A DNA stretch of 64,000 nucleotides from an uncultured Eubacteriales bacterium (lineage in GTDB: Bacteria > Bacillota > Clostridia > Peptostreptococcales > Anaerovoracaceae). Within the stretch, counting starts at the first letter, position 1, and every line of letters starts with the position of its first letter. Under the pieces are notes generated by a model. That model worked only from the letters and a program-made list of their open reading frames with translations, searched no databases and had not been told where the DNA came from. The position numbers were made by a program, and so were the translations under genes. The DNA is taken from assembly GCA_902773665.1 (NCBI GenBank), contig CACYFF010000008.1, forward strand, positions 1 to 64,000, read 5' to 3'. Below are positions 1 through 10,949 of the stretch, piece after piece.

Positions 1-1
1 G

Positions 2-685
2 TTACACGCCGCTGTTCACGATGGCAGCATATTGCTCTTCGGGAATCATGGGGGAAGTAATCTCTGCCAGCAGAGAAGCCTCGATTTCGCCCTTTTCGGC
101 GTACTGCCGTCCGGCCTGTTTGATCAGTTCCAGTCTTGGCACAGTCACGGCTGCCGCTTCTATCGCATTGAACATAGGGCTTTCCGGAACGGTGATGATC
201 GTGTGATCACCTGGGAAGCACAACTTAAATTGCATGACTGCCGGTTCAAAGTTCTTCCTGCTGTTGGGGAAGCCGCAGCCGCAGATCATGAGGTATTTCA
301 AATGGCTGAAATCAGCCTGCCTCACATGCTCGTATCGATCGCCGACCTTCTGCATCGCCATGTTGGAAAGGGGAAGCGTGCTATCCATCAGGGCCTTCAG
401 GGATGCAGGCATTCCATAGCAATAGAGAGGGAAATTGAACAGCAGAAGATCGCTGTCCAGAATCTCCTCCAGGATCGCTTTCATATCGTCGTTATGGATG
501 CAGGTGCCGCCGTTTCGCATGCAAGCAAAGCAGCCCGTACAGTACTCAATATTCTGATCGATGGTATGGATGATATGTATATCCTGCGGTGCCGCTTCCT
601 GCATGCCATCTAGAAATGCCCGGGTGATGTGCATGGTATCGCTATTGTCCCGCTTGGGGCTGCCGTTCAAAACCAGTATCTTCAT
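2..685 (-). CDS. NADPH-dependent FMN reductase / flavodoxin-like oxidoreductase
   Basis: Complete 227-residue protein of the flavodoxin-fold NAD(P)H-dependent oxidoreductase family. The N-terminus MKILVLNGSPKRDNSDT is the FMN-phosphate binding loop after strand 1. Residues about 48-66 carry a CTGCFACM...C cysteine cluster, as in iron-sulfur flavoproteins and related quinone reductases. FPLYCYGMPASLKALMD is the family motif at the flavin edge. It is expected to be a soluble dimeric flavoprotein; the substrate cannot be told from sequence. The ATG is preceded by GGGGAGG about 12 nt upstream. The stop lies at the very edge of the window, so downstream operon partners are unseen. Confidence 0.85.
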   Translation of the reverse strand: MKILVLNGSPKRDNSDTMHITRAFLDGMQEAAPQDIHIIHTIDQNIEYCTGCFACMRNGGTCIHNDDMKAILEEILDSDLLLFNFPLYCYGMPASLKALMDSTLPLSNMAMQKVGDRYEHVRQADFSHLKYLMICGCGFPNSRKNFEPAVMQFKLCFPGDHTIITVPESPMFNAIEAAAVTVPRLELIKQAGRQYAEKGEIEASLLAEITSPMIPEEQYAAIVNSGV

Positions 686-893
686 TTTTCTTTTCTACCT
701 CCCCGTCTTATCTTCCTTATAATGTGTATCGTTCTTCCGCACCGCTGTTATCTTTTCTTTAATTAATCAAATGCTACAGCTTCTAGTATTGGGTTGTTTG
801 AACTTTCTATCAGATATTTTTCATACAATTATTCAATCATGACGGTTTTTCGCCTCGTTCATCAATCAACAATATCCGTCAGGATAAAACTTC
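686..893. other. intergenic gap, AT-rich
   Basis: This 208-bp AT-rich stretch lies between the esterase-like gene and the flavin reductase, both on the minus strand. It holds the ribosome binding site of the reductase (GGGGAGG on the minus strand near 692-698). I see no convincing hairpin terminator or coding frame in it. A promoter for the reductase is likely here but no clear -35/-10 pair stands out. Confidence 0.4.
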
Positions 894-2168
894 TTATTCT
901 GCGAGCAGGTTCAGCGGTGTGCATTCATAAACAAAAACCATCGAATCATACAGATAATCAGGTTCACAGTAGAGCCTGACCGTATCCTGAAGAATGGTTT
1001 GTCGAATGCTGTAGCCCTCTCCCAGACTGCCGGTATAAATGGGCTCATGTATATACTTGTATACGTCGGTCTCTTCGCTGACCATGGAGAAATCCAGATA
1101 ATACGTTCCTATCCTCTTCGCCTGATAAGCCAGAATATCACCTGAAACAAACCTGTGGTTGGATCTTCTGCCGCTGACGGACGGCATATTGCATTTGGTT
1201 ATGAAATAATCCGTGCCGATTGCAAAGTAAGCATCGTCCAGTTCATCTCGGATGAACGACCCCATCGTTCTCACGAAGTTTCCGGCATAACCGATATGCC
1301 CGTTATGCCCGGTTATCATCATCCTTGAATCCCCTAATGTCTCAGATATTTCTACGACCTTCTTTGCCATCATCTGATCACGGTACCCGCTGCCTTCAAC
1401 CATGCCGTTATCTCCAGCATACTTAACGGAGAGTTCTCTGGCTCTGAAGACATTCTCGATGCATTCCAATATCCGGTCATAGTTATACAGGTTTTGATAT
1501 GTCTGTTTATTGCTATAAAGCTCGCTTCTCAGGTTTTCCAACTCTTCAAAAGCATGGTTCAGGCTTTCGGCCCTGAGACTGACTTCGCCGTTCACAAAAG
1601 GCTCAAACGCACCTGTCGGATCCCCGTCTATAGAATTCTCTTTGACGAAATCCCGGATCAGTGCCAGATCCACATCTGGGTTCTGGAGATCAAACCCATA
1701 AAACGACAACTTTTCATCATGCAGATCGTTGTATTCCCTCATCCATTCAATCAGTCCGCGGATTTCTTCTGTTCTGTAAATCCTGAAACTGATATGATCC
1801 ATCACCTCATCAATCGTCATCCCTGAGCAGCCGTTTATGTAATCGTTTATGATTACACCTTCTGCGTAATCCATTTCCATGGCAAAGCAGCTAACATCAT
1901 ATTTGTCGACCAGAACTTTCAGAACGTCGAGCTTTAGCTCCTGAAACTCCGCATTCCCGTGAGCCGCTTCACCGAGGCCGATGACATTTGCCTTCTCATT
2001 GATCGTCAAGTCCTCTATCTGACGAGCGAACTCTTCCATCCCGTCAATCTTTTTCTTAGCGTCCTGTTCCGGTTTTTTTATCATATAAATATCCAGAGCG
2101 GTTAATCCCAGGAGCAGTGCAAGAAACAACACTACTATGATTTTTATGATTTTCTTTAACACCTTCAT
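894..2168 (-). CDS. Membrane-anchored erythromycin-esterase-family protein
   Basis: Erythromycin esterase (EreA/EreB-like) family hydrolase of 424 residues. The start is placed at the ATG at 2168 because GAGGATG lies just upstream and the next residues MKVLKKIIKIIVVLFLALLL form a membrane anchor; an in-frame ATG at 2195 lacks a site. Family motifs are seen: GLGEAAHGNAEF (catalytic Glu and His in the known family) and ITGHNGHIGY near residue 290. The family hydrolyses lactones in macrolide-resistant bacteria, but many chromosomal members have unknown substrates. The N-terminal anchor here suggests an extracytoplasmic or membrane-associated role. I would not call it a resistance gene. Confidence 0.8.
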   Translation of the reverse strand: MKVLKKIIKIIVVLFLALLLGLTALDIYMIKKPEQDAKKKIDGMEEFARQIEDLTINEKANVIGLGEAAHGNAEFQELKLDVLKVLVDKYDVSCFAMEMDYAEGVIINDYINGCSGMTIDEVMDHISFRIYRTEEIRGLIEWMREYNDLHDEKLSFYGFDLQNPDVDLALIRDFVKENSIDGDPTGAFEPFVNGEVSLRAESLNHAFEELENLRSELYSNKQTYQNLYNYDRILECIENVFRARELSVKYAGDNGMVEGSGYRDQMMAKKVVEISETLGDSRMMITGHNGHIGYAGNFVRTMGSFIRDELDDAYFAIGTDYFITKCNMPSVSGRRSNHRFVSGDILAYQAKRIGTYYLDFSMVSEETDVYKYIHEPIYTGSLGEGYSIRQTILQDTVRLYCEPDYLYDSMVFVYECTPLNLLAE

Positions 2169-2247
2169 ATTTTCATCCTCACAAGCAGGTGACATACCAT
2201 TCTTATGAGCGTTTTTCCTGCTCTCTTTTAAACTTTGAACGCCTCAT

Positions 2248-3345
2248 TTATATATTCCATCGGCGTAAAGCAGATGCCGTTGACCGTTTGCTCGCTTCCC
2301 GTCTCCTTAAAGCCAAGTGCCTTGTAAAAAGGCAGTCCGTATGGAGAAGAATTATTTTCTGTCCGGGGAAGTCTCCCCGAAGCCGCCAGAACAGCTTTGT
2401 TCCGATGCCGCGCCGGTGATATTCGCCGTCTACGAAAAAGAAGCAGATATGGCGCTGCGAGACTCGGATCGCCAGTAAGCCGATCAGTTTTTCTCCATCA
2501 AATGCACCGTAGTATCGAAGTCCGGCCAGATAGGCCCCGTTTTCCAGAGTTTTTCGGAATTCTTCAGTACCTTCCGATGAGTAATCCAAAGATTCATATT
2601 CGGTGAAAACCTTCCACGCAAGAGCGAGTGCCGCATCTGTTTCGTCATCCGCCAGGATTCGGATCGAGTATTCATTTTTTGCGAGTTGTTCCACACGCAG
2701 AAAAGCTGATTGACACCAGGCAAACAGAGCAGAGAAAGTCTGATCGAAATCAAATCCGTCCGGCAGCTCTGCCAGCTCAAGCACCCGTCGGTCTTCCGCT
2801 AAAGCGGCTTCTTTGAGTTCCTTTTTTGTGAGTATAAAACGGCCGGTTTCCAGGTAGTGCAGGTTCTGTATCAGGAAAAACACACCTTTGCAGGTGCCGC
2901 GGAATTTGGCTATGTTCTTGTCCCTGCCCGCATGAATATAGCGATGACAGAGTTCGTGATACAGATTCCCCAGGCTCAAGTTGACAAAGTTGATTTCGTC
3001 TTCTCGCGTCGCGGGCGGAAGATAATCCGTCAGTACGCCTACCAAGTCTTGCGTCGTATGACGCAGCTGGCATACCTCCAGAGGATTCCAGCGCTTCATT
3101 TCGTCTTTCCCGCAGATGAAACCGCAGGATCTCTCAAAGAAACCGATCCTTTTCAAGATCTCCCGATACCGATCCATGTCCTGAACAAAAAACCGATCCA
3201 GAATCACCATGACGTCAATATCGCTGTTTTCGTGAGCTTCTCCACGCAGGTAGCTGCCCTGAAGGCCAACGTACAACAGCCGTTCTCCGAAGGCTGCCCG
3301 GCAGGACAGGATCAGAGCATTCATATAACTATCCAAATCAAACAT
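2248..3345 (-). CDS. Nucleotidyltransferase-GNAT acetyltransferase fusion, frameshifted near C-terminus
   Basis: Two-domain protein. Residues about 20-55 hold the polymerase-beta-type nucleotidyltransferase signature GSYLRGEAHENSDIDVMV (GS...DxD), followed by a helical region. Residues about 225-335 form a GNAT acetyltransferase domain with the acetyl-CoA loop HRRGIGTKLF. After FPGQKI (about 2365) the annotated frame runs into basic low-complexity sequence, whereas the neighbouring frame reads SSPYGLPFYKALGFKETGSE and ends at a stop at 2228. That is the classic GNAT C-terminus, so a small indel has shifted the frame. The ATG has AGAGGAG upstream and overlaps the hydrolase gene before it by 8 nt. 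Substrates are unknown; each half resembles antibiotic-modifying or small-molecule-modifying enzymes. Confidence 0.7.
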   Translation of the reverse strand: MFDLDSYMNALILSCRAAFGERLLYVGLQGSYLRGEAHENSDIDVMVILDRFFVQDMDRYREILKRIGFFERSCGFICGKDEMKRWNPLEVCQLRHTTQDLVGVLTDYLPPATREDEINFVNLSLGNLYHELCHRYIHAGRDKNIAKFRGTCKGVFFLIQNLHYLETGRFILTKKELKEAALAEDRRVLELAELPDGFDFDQTFSALFAWCQSAFLRVEQLAKNEYSIRILADDETDAALALAWKVFTEYESLDYSSEGTEEFRKTLENGAYLAGLRYYGAFDGEKLIGLLAIRVSQRHICFFFVDGEYHRRGIGTKLFWRLRGDFPGQKIILLHTDCLFTRHLALRRREASKRSTASALRRWNI

Positions 3346-3835
3346 CGTTTCGATACTCCTCTAATGTTCTGACTTCACAGCCCTTGTCCGAGTAGTAGAC
3401 AAGCATTTCCGGCATCTTCTTTAAGTCATAGCTGGTCACACAATCGGAAATGACATGAACGGCATATCCATCCTTTGTCATGTTGAAACAGGTGGATTTC
3501 ACACAGACTGTGGCGTCCGCTCCGATAATATAAAACTCGTCGATACCATTTTCCCGGATAAACGCCGAAAACGCCTCGCTGGTCAGCGTATTGGCTTTTG
3601 TCTTAACAAAGATATAGTTCGACACCACCTTCAGCTCCGGGGCAAGCTCTGCGCCTTTTGTGTCCGGTTTGAATGTCCGCGTACCGGGGGACAGATTATT
3701 ATGTTTGATATAGATGACTGTCATTCCCAGATCAGCGGCCCAGTCGATAGCAGCATTGATGTTGTCGATGATATTCCTGTAATGCTTCGTAATGTCGTTC
3801 TGAATGTCGATTACGACAAGTGCTTTATTACTCAT
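3338..3835 (-). CDS. Isochorismatase-family cysteine hydrolase
   Basis: Cysteine hydrolase of the isochorismatase/nicotinamidase superfamily, 165 residues from the ATG at 3835. The catalytic triad is visible: Asp in VVIDIQND, Lys in FVKTKANTLTSEAF and the nucleophilic Cys in GADATVCVKSTCFNM with the usual cis-peptide neighbourhood. The family hydrolyses amides or vinyl ethers (nicotinamide, isochorismate, ureido compounds); the substrate here is unassigned. An ATG 30 nt further upstream is less likely because the conserved first strand starts right after MSNKA. It is translationally coupled to the nucleotidyltransferase-GNAT gene. A sequence matching half of the TetR operator lies upstream, so it may be repressor-controlled. 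Confidence 0.85.
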   Translation of the reverse strand: MSNKALVVIDIQNDITKHYRNIIDNINAAIDWAADLGMTVIYIKHNNLSPGTRTFKPDTKGAELAPELKVVSNYIFVKTKANTLTSEAFSAFIRENGIDEFYIIGADATVCVKSTCFNMTKDGYAVHVISDCVTSYDLKKMPEMLVYYSDKGCEVRTLEEYRNDV

Positions 3836-4014
3836 TACAGCCACGCTTTCCTTTCCGCCAATCATTTTTCAGGACTTCACAAAATGCCTCCGCATCTCCT
3901 GCAATTCCATCAAAACGATAATATATTCCCCGAAATCAATGATCCTTATCAGAAGCATCGTTTTTCTTTGTATAGACTGCTGCAGCGTACTATCGTTCGT
4001 TAGCTTTATACCCG
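3836..4014. other. intergenic leader upstream of the hydrolase
   Basis: About 180 bp between the hydrolase and the TetR terminator. On the minus strand there is a possible -10 (TATAAA, around 4006-4011) followed by the operator-like half-site. A 65-codon open frame (3869-4066) runs through it, but it lacks a ribosome site and crosses the terminator hairpin. I treat the stretch as non-coding 5' leader. Confidence 0.4.
3994..4003. promoter_or_regulatory. Candidate TetR operator half-site
   Basis: The ten bases CGTTCGTTAG are identical to the right half of the palindrome inside the tetR promoter at 4751-4768. The left half is not conserved. The site sits in the leader of the hydrolase/nucleotidyltransferase pair, just downstream of the tetR terminator, so these genes are candidate targets of the repressor. 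This is inference from a single shared half-site. Confidence 0.4.
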
Positions 4015-4049
4015 AAAGAAAACCGGTCAGCCGTCTCCGATCTGACCGG
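4015..4049 (-). terminator. Intrinsic terminator after tetR
   Basis: A perfect 8-bp stem (CCGGTCAG / CTGACCGG, 4023-4030 with 4042-4049) with an 11-nt loop. On the minus strand it is followed by TTTTCTTTC. It lies 28 nt past the tetR stop codon. Confidence 0.75.
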
Positions 4050-4076
4050 CCATCGTAAATTCCCATTCAAAAGGAT

Positions 4077-4694
4077 CTACTTCCGATAGATCTTAAAGAA
4101 CTGCATCACATGTTTCCTGACCAGTTCCATGACTTCGTCCTCGCGCTCCGGTTCCCGGTCGCACAGGTTGATCCAGACGGTGATCGGAGAAGAGAACTGC
4201 GCGGCCATAATCTCAGGATCCTCATCCTTCAAAATAGCCTCACGGATCAGAAATCTCATCATCCCCATAAAATAGTTCAGGACATCCCGATAATTTTGTT
4301 TCGTCTGAAGCTCTGCCAGTTCTGCATTGCGGAACTGCTCGATCATGAGCATCTTTCTGCCCTTGCTGATATGCGGGTCATGCAGGATGTAGCGCAGCTG
4401 TCCCTGTATGAGCTTTGCCACATCTTCTGCAGTCATACCAGTCTTATCCTTTGTGAATTCCGGATCGTCCCAGTTTGCACGTACAAAGATCGAATGGTCA
4501 GCATAACCTTTCAGAACGGTCTCGACGACAGTATCCAGAATGTCCTGCTTATTGGCGAAATGGCTGTAAAGAGATGCCTTGCGGATACCCACCGCATCGG
4601 CGAGCTGCGAGATACTGGTCGCTTCGTACCCATTGACAGCGAACAGATCCAGCGCTGCCTCCAGTATTTCTTCCCGTGTATTGCTCTTTTCCAT
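4077..4694 (-). CDS. TetR/AcrR-family transcriptional repressor
   Basis: TetR-family repressor of 205 residues. The N-terminal helix-turn-helix domain is clear: TREEILEAALDLFAVNGYEA, then SISQLADAVGIRKASLYSHF, then the family's FANKQDIL. The C-terminal half is the variable ligand-binding and dimerisation domain. The start is the ATG at 4694, preceded by GGAGAGAGG. The more upstream ATG at 4772 overlaps the -35 hexamer of the promoter and cannot be in the transcript. A palindrome sits in the promoter spacer, so the protein almost certainly represses itself. The inducer is unknown. The nearest candidate targets are the downstream hydrolase and nucleotidyltransferase genes. Confidence 0.92.
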   Translation of the reverse strand: MEKSNTREEILEAALDLFAVNGYEATSISQLADAVGIRKASLYSHFANKQDILDTVVETVLKGYADHSIFVRANWDDPEFTKDKTGMTAEDVAKLIQGQLRYILHDPHISKGRKMLMIEQFRNAELAELQTKQNYRDVLNYFMGMMRFLIREAILKDEDPEIMAAQFSSPITVWINLCDREPEREDEVMELVRKHVMQFFKIYRK

Positions 4695-4743
4695 CCTCTT
4701 CGCCCTCTCTCCAAAATAGTAGTAATGCTGAATTACATCGCCT

Positions 4744-4772
4744 ATTATACCTAACGTACGTTCGTTAGTCAA
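4744..4772 (-). promoter_or_regulatory. tetR promoter with operator in the spacer
   Basis: On the minus strand: -35 TTGACT (4767-4772), 17-bp spacer, -10 TATAAT (4744-4749). The spacer and flanks contain the 18-bp palindrome CTAACGAACGTACGTTAG (4751-4768; arms CTAACG/CGTTAG), as expected for a TetR dimer blocking RNA polymerase. Near-consensus promoter and operator seen directly. Confidence 0.88.
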
Positions 4773-4811
4773 TAATCAATTTCTCCTTTTGTGTAAAAAA
4801 CCTATGAAGCA

Positions 4812-4841
4812 AGGCCGATACATCTTTAAATGCATCGGCCT
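4812..4841 (-). terminator. Terminator-like hairpin
   Basis: A 12-bp stem (AGGCCGATACAT with ATGCATCGGCCT, one G-U) and a 6-nt loop. On the minus strand a run of six T follows only after 11 nt, so it is a weak or atypical intrinsic terminator. It lies downstream of the rlmD-like gene and the gene remnant. Confidence 0.45.
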
Positions 4842-4924
4842 CGTTTGTCATATTACAACTTCAGTTCCCCGTCGTAGCCCATCAGCCGCGTCTGTGATAT
4901 GATTCGTTTCAAAAAAACACTTTA

Positions 4925-5086
4925 TCAAATCATCTGAAAGTGTTTAAAGGCTTCAACGATCGCTTCTTCCTTCTCCTTCGGCGTCCATGGCGACCGGCTG
5001 TTCTCACTCTTTGCCAGATTATAATTCTGCCGTTCGATGATACCGCACTTCCTCTTCGACCAGTCGGTCTCACCGAAGGTGAAATG
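4925..5086 (-). pseudogene. Remnant of a protein-coding gene (unrecognised)
   Basis: Minus-strand open frame of about 53 codons, bounded upstream by an in-frame TAG at 5087-5089 and ending at a TGA at 4925. It has no ATG/ribosome site. The translation is protein-like, with segments such as GETDWSKRKCGIIERQ and SRSPWTPKEKEEAIVEAFKH followed by the stop, as at a real C-terminus. I do not recognise the family. It looks like the 3' end of a decayed gene whose 5' part was lost. A chance open frame is the alternative. Confidence 0.35.
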
Positions 5087-5115
5087 CTAGTAAAAGTGCT
5101 TAAAATAAAGGATTT

Positions 5116-6272
5116 CTACGAGTTCAACTTTTGTAGCAACACTATAGTCTCGATGTGGCTGGTCATCGGGAAATTATCATAGGGCTTCAGATAAGAGATC
5201 TCGTATCCAGCCTCCACCGCGGTCTGCAGATTCTGCACCAGCGTCTTGGGATTGCAGGAGATATAGACGATCTGGCTGACCCCATAGGAGCAGATCTTCG
5301 TCATGGCTTTGGGGTGGATACCGGCTCTGGGCGGGTCAACGACGATCACATCCGGTTCTGCCGGCATTTCGTCCAGCACCTTCAGCACGTCGCCGCAGAT
5401 GAATTCGCAGTTGGACAGGCCGTTGCGGACAGCGCTCGCCCGGGCAGCTTCCACCGCCTCCTCCACGATCTCCACGCCATAGACCTGTCCAGCCTTCGTC
5501 GCCATGGCCTGCGTAATGGTGCCGGTGCCGCAATACAGATCGTAGACTGTTTTGCCTTCGATGCCGTCGATCAGGGAAATGGCATCGCGATACAGACGCT
5601 CCGCCGCGGGTACGTTCGTCTGGAAGAACGAGAACGGACCCACGTCGAACTTCAGGTCCAGCACGACTTCCTCGTAGTGGTCGGATCCATATAAAACCTT
5701 GATTTCTGAAGGCTTTACGGCATCGGACATGCTCTCGTCCACCGTGTGCAGGATACCGCAGATTTGGTGATCCAGAGAAAGAGACAGAACAAGATTTATG
5801 TAACCTTCCTCGTCAAACGTCCCTTCGCTGGTCACGATGTTCACAAGAAGCTGCTTCGTACGCACACCGCGCCGCAAGATCAGCTGCCGCAGCAGCCCTT
5901 CGTGGCGTTTGCGGTGGTAATGCGTGTACCCTTTCTCCCGGCAGAACTGCAGCGTAGCATCCAGCAGGCGGTTGAAGTCTTCCGGCACGATCTGGCACAC
6001 GTCCGCGTTGACCACAGACATGAACTGCTTCTTGCGGTGCATCCCCAGCTGCAGCGGACCGTCCTTCACTTCGTCACCGAAGGTGTAGTCCATCTTGTTG
6101 CGGTAACGGTAGACGTCCGGACAGGGTTCGATGGGCCGGCAGATGGACGGGTCAAACCCCGCAGACGAAAGAAGGCCGCGAACGGCCCCCTCTTTTTCCT
6201 TTAACTGTTGTTCGTAAGCGGTGCCCTGATAGGTGCAGCCGCCGCATTTTTCAGCGATCTGGCAGATATCCA

Positions 6273-6273
<1 letters not shown>
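5116..6273 (-). CDS. 23S rRNA (uracil-C5)-methyltransferase, RlmD/RlmCD type, lacking TRAM domain
   Basis: SAM-dependent RNA m5U methyltransferase of the TrmA/RlmD superfamily, 385 residues. The N-terminus MDICQIAEKCGGC holds three cysteines of the iron-sulfur cluster of RlmD-like enzymes. GPFSFFQTN, the SAM loop DLYCGTGT, DPPRAG and the catalytic-cysteine motif YISCNPKTL are all present. The usual N-terminal TRAM RNA-binding domain is absent because the cysteine cluster begins at residue 4. The start is the ATG that shares one base with the tgt stop codon (TAATG); the longer open frame upstream is read from tgt's other frame. It ends the ruv-queA-tgt operon. Whether it acts on U1939, U747 or tRNA is not decidable here. 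Confidence 0.85.
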
Positions 6274-8434
<2,161 letters not shown>

Positions 8435-8437
8435 TTA

Positions 8438-9886
8438 TCATTGGAAATCGGCGATGTTGCCGATCTCGGTCCCTTCGTAGTAATATTTCAGGATCTGTTC
8501 GCAGTTGAACCCCAGATCCGCCATGTTGCGCGCGCTGGTCTGCGGCATGCCGACGCCGTGGCCCCAGCCGCTGCCGGCGATGTAGACCACGTCGCTGCTG
8601 ACGGGGTCATCCGTCCATCCGGCGCTCACCGTGCCCTGGGGCATGGAGACCATGGTGCCGTTGGAGATGCGCAGATCCGACGCAGAAACGGAAGACACGC
8701 CGCCGTCCGCACCGATCACGTAGACATCCTTAACATTATCGTCTTGTTCGCTGGCGCCGATGACGCTTACGGATGCGTCCGTCACGGTCGCCATGCCGTC
8801 CTTGTTCCAGACGAACTGCTCGTCGTTGATCGCGAACATAAAGGATTTCAGGCCCAGGGCGGACAGGATGGTGCTCTTGGTGACCGTTGCAGAACCTTTC
8901 GTTCCGACAAAGGTGACCTCCGCCACAGCGCCGGTGGAATGGCGCTTCGTTATCTGCACGCTCTGCACTTCGCCGATGTTCTTGCCCCGGTTCACCATCT
9001 CCTGGGTGAGCTCATCCATCGTATAGTGGACGGCCCAGCGGTAGTCCGAATAGTATTCGTCCACCTTGCCGCGGCAATAGTCCAGGGCATTCATCCACAC
9101 GTCCTCGCTGTTGAGAGTGGCACCGCCGCTGTAGGCGTAATAATAGGTCTCGACGATCTTTCCGTCGTAGGTGAGCACCTGCCCTTCCGTCTGGCTGCAG
9201 GCCAGATCCGTGCTGTCGTGTTCGGAGACATAGCCCCGGTACACCTGGCAGTCCTGGGTGGTGCAGAGGTCGAAACCGTAGTTCTTGTGCTTGTTGATAG
9301 ACTTAAAACCGTAGCTTCTGGCTGCGATCGCCTGGGCTTTGAGCGCCTCCAGCGGATAGGTATAGCCCATCTCGTTGGCGACGACGCCCCGCACGTAGTG
9401 TTCGAGTTCGATGACGTTGATGACGTTCAGCCTGCCTCCGGTGACCGTCGCCGTGGCGCCGTCCCGGTAACGGCTGCCGTTGATGGTGATGAGCCGGTCC
9501 TCCGGATCTTCCGCGGCGCTCAGCAAGATGTAGCCGCCGTTGCCCATGCCGCCGAGGATCGTTTCGCCGTTTTCATCCACGACCGTGGCCTGACCCCCGG
9601 AAGGCACGATCGTCAGGGTCGTGCTGGACGTCTTGATATCGGTCTCCGTCCATCCCTTGTTGTTGCCCTTGACGATCAGGAATCCGTCTGCGCTCCTTAC
9701 CGTGATCTTATCCACGGCGCTGCTGCCGTACTGGAGGCCGATCCACAGGTAAGTGCTGTCGTCCGAACGGACCGCCTGCGAGGCAGGGTCTTCCGTTTCC
9801 CCTTCTTCGCCCTCCGCGAAGACGAGTCCCGCAGCCATCAGGCAGAGCGCCAGAACGATGCATATGGTCTTTGTCAGTCTCTTCAT
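8438..9886 (-). CDS. Secreted SpoIID/LytB-domain protein
   Basis: Protein of 482 residues with an N-terminal signal peptide (KRLTKTICIVLALCLMAAGL, cut near FA-EG) and a SpoIID domain in the C-terminal two thirds. The domain shows ELEHYVRGVVANEMG with the likely catalytic Glu, LKAQAIAARSYGF, YYAYSGGATLNSEDVW and the closing GSGWGHGVGMPQTSARNMA. SpoIID of Bacillus is a lytic transglycosylase that cleaves denuded glycan during engulfment; family members also occur in non-sporulating bacteria. The ATG at 9886 has GGGGGA upstream; an in-frame TTG at 9901 is less likely. Its place between ruvB and queA is conserved in many Clostridia. It does not by itself prove sporulation. Confidence 0.88.
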   Translation of the reverse strand: MKRLTKTICIVLALCLMAAGLVFAEGEEGETEDPASQAVRSDDSTYLWIGLQYGSSAVDKITVRSADGFLIVKGNNKGWTETDIKTSSTTLTIVPSGGQATVVDENGETILGGMGNGGYILLSAAEDPEDRLITINGSRYRDGATATVTGGRLNVINVIELEHYVRGVVANEMGYTYPLEALKAQAIAARSYGFKSINKHKNYGFDLCTTQDCQVYRGYVSEHDSTDLACSQTEGQVLTYDGKIVETYYYAYSGGATLNSEDVWMNALDYCRGKVDEYYSDYRWAVHYTMDELTQEMVNRGKNIGEVQSVQITKRHSTGAVAEVTFVGTKGSATVTKSTILSALGLKSFMFAINDEQFVWNKDGMATVTDASVSVIGASEQDDNVKDVYVIGADGGVSSVSASDLRISNGTMVSMPQGTVSAGWTDDPVSSDVVYIAGSGWGHGVGMPQTSARNMADLGFNCEQILKYYYEGTEIGNIADFQ

Positions 9887-9905
9887 GTCCGGATCCCCCA
9901 ATCCT

Positions 9906-10949
9906 TTACTTTCCCAGCGTCAGTTGTTCTTCTTCCGGCATCATGCTCTTGGGCACGTCCAGGCCCAGATGCCGGTATGCGTTGATGGATGCCATGCGGC
10001 CCTTCAGCGTGCGGTGCAGCAGTCCTGCCTGCATCAGATAGGGCTCGTAAGCGTCCTCGATCGTCACTCTTTCCTCGCCCAGGGAGGCAGCGATGGTATC
10101 GATGCCCACGGGGCCGCCCTGGAACTGTTCGATGATGAGTTTTAAGATGCGGCGGTCCAGTTCCTCCAGACCCAGTTCGTCGATGCCTAAAGACCGCAGC
10201 GTGTTCTCCACGATGGGCGGATCGATCTTTCCCGTACCCAGCACCTGGGCGAAATCGCGCACTCGCTTCAGGAGGCGGTTCGCCACACGGGGCGTGCCGC
10301 GTGACCTTGCTGCCAGCATACGCGTGGATTCCTCGTCGATCTCCACGTTGAGGATGCGGGCCGTGCGGCGCATGATCGCCGCCAGTTCGTTCTCGTTGTA
10401 CAGTTCGAACTTCGCCAGGATGCCGAACCGGTCGCGCAGCGGCGCAGACAGGCTGCCCGCTCTCGTTGTAGCGCCGATGAGGGTAAAATGCGGCAGTTCG
10501 AAGCGGATGGAACTGGCGCCGGGTCCCTTGCCCGTTACGATGTCCAGCGCGAAGTCCTCCATAGCGGAGTACAGCACTTCTTCCACAGCCCGGTTGAGGC
10601 GGTGGATCTCGTCGATAAACAGCACGTCCCCTTCGTTGAGGTTCGTCAGGATGGCTGCCAGGTCTCCCGCTCTTCCGATGGCGGGGCCGGAGGTGATCCT
10701 AAGATCCACACCCATCTCTTCGGCGATGATGCCGGCCAGCGTCGTCTTGCCCAGTCCCGGAGGACCGTAGAAGAGCACGTGGTCCAGGGGTTCTCCCCGC
10801 ATCTTGCTCGCCTGGATGTACACTTTTAAATTATCCGTTACATTGGTCTGTCCTACGTAATCCTCGAAGCGTTTGGGGCGGATGGACCGCTCCATCAGTT
10901 CCTCGTCGCCCTGCAGATTCGCGCCGACCACTCTGTTTTCCGTATCCAT
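9906..10949 (-). CDS. ruvB: Holliday junction branch-migration helicase RuvB
   Basis: AAA+ motor that drives RuvA-bound Holliday junction migration. 347 residues. Walker [13 protein letters not shown], Walker [12 protein letters not shown], sensor-1 region IGATTRAG, arginine-finger region DRFG and the C-terminal winged helix (RTLKGRMA) are visible. Its ATG shares one base with the ruvA stop codon, giving strict translational coupling. No LexA box is visible directly upstream of the operon, so SOS control is not evident. Confidence 0.98.
   Translation of the reverse strand: MDTENRVVGANLQGDEELMERSIRPKRFEDYVGQTNVTDNLKVYIQASKMRGEPLDHVLFYGPPGLGKTTLAGIIAEEMGVDLRITSGPAIGRAGDLAAILTNLNEGDVLFIDEIHRLNRAVEEVLYSAMEDFALDIVTGKGPGASSIRFELPHFTLIGATTRAGSLSAPLRDRFGILAKFELYNENELAAIMRRTARILNVEIDEESTRMLAARSRGTPRVANRLLKRVRDFAQVLGTGKIDPPIVENTLRSLGIDELGLEELDRRILKLIIEQFQGGPVGIDTIAASLGEERVTIEDAYEPYLMQAGLLHRTLKGRMASINAYRHLGLDVPKSMMPEEEQLTLGK

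Noticed and set aside
894-2168. Macrolide resistance gene
   Set aside because: The family match is real, but the membrane anchor and lack of mobile context do not support a resistance claim.
3869-4066. 65-codon minus-strand frame near the tetR terminator
   Set aside because: It starts upstream of and runs through the terminator hairpin, and has no ribosome site.
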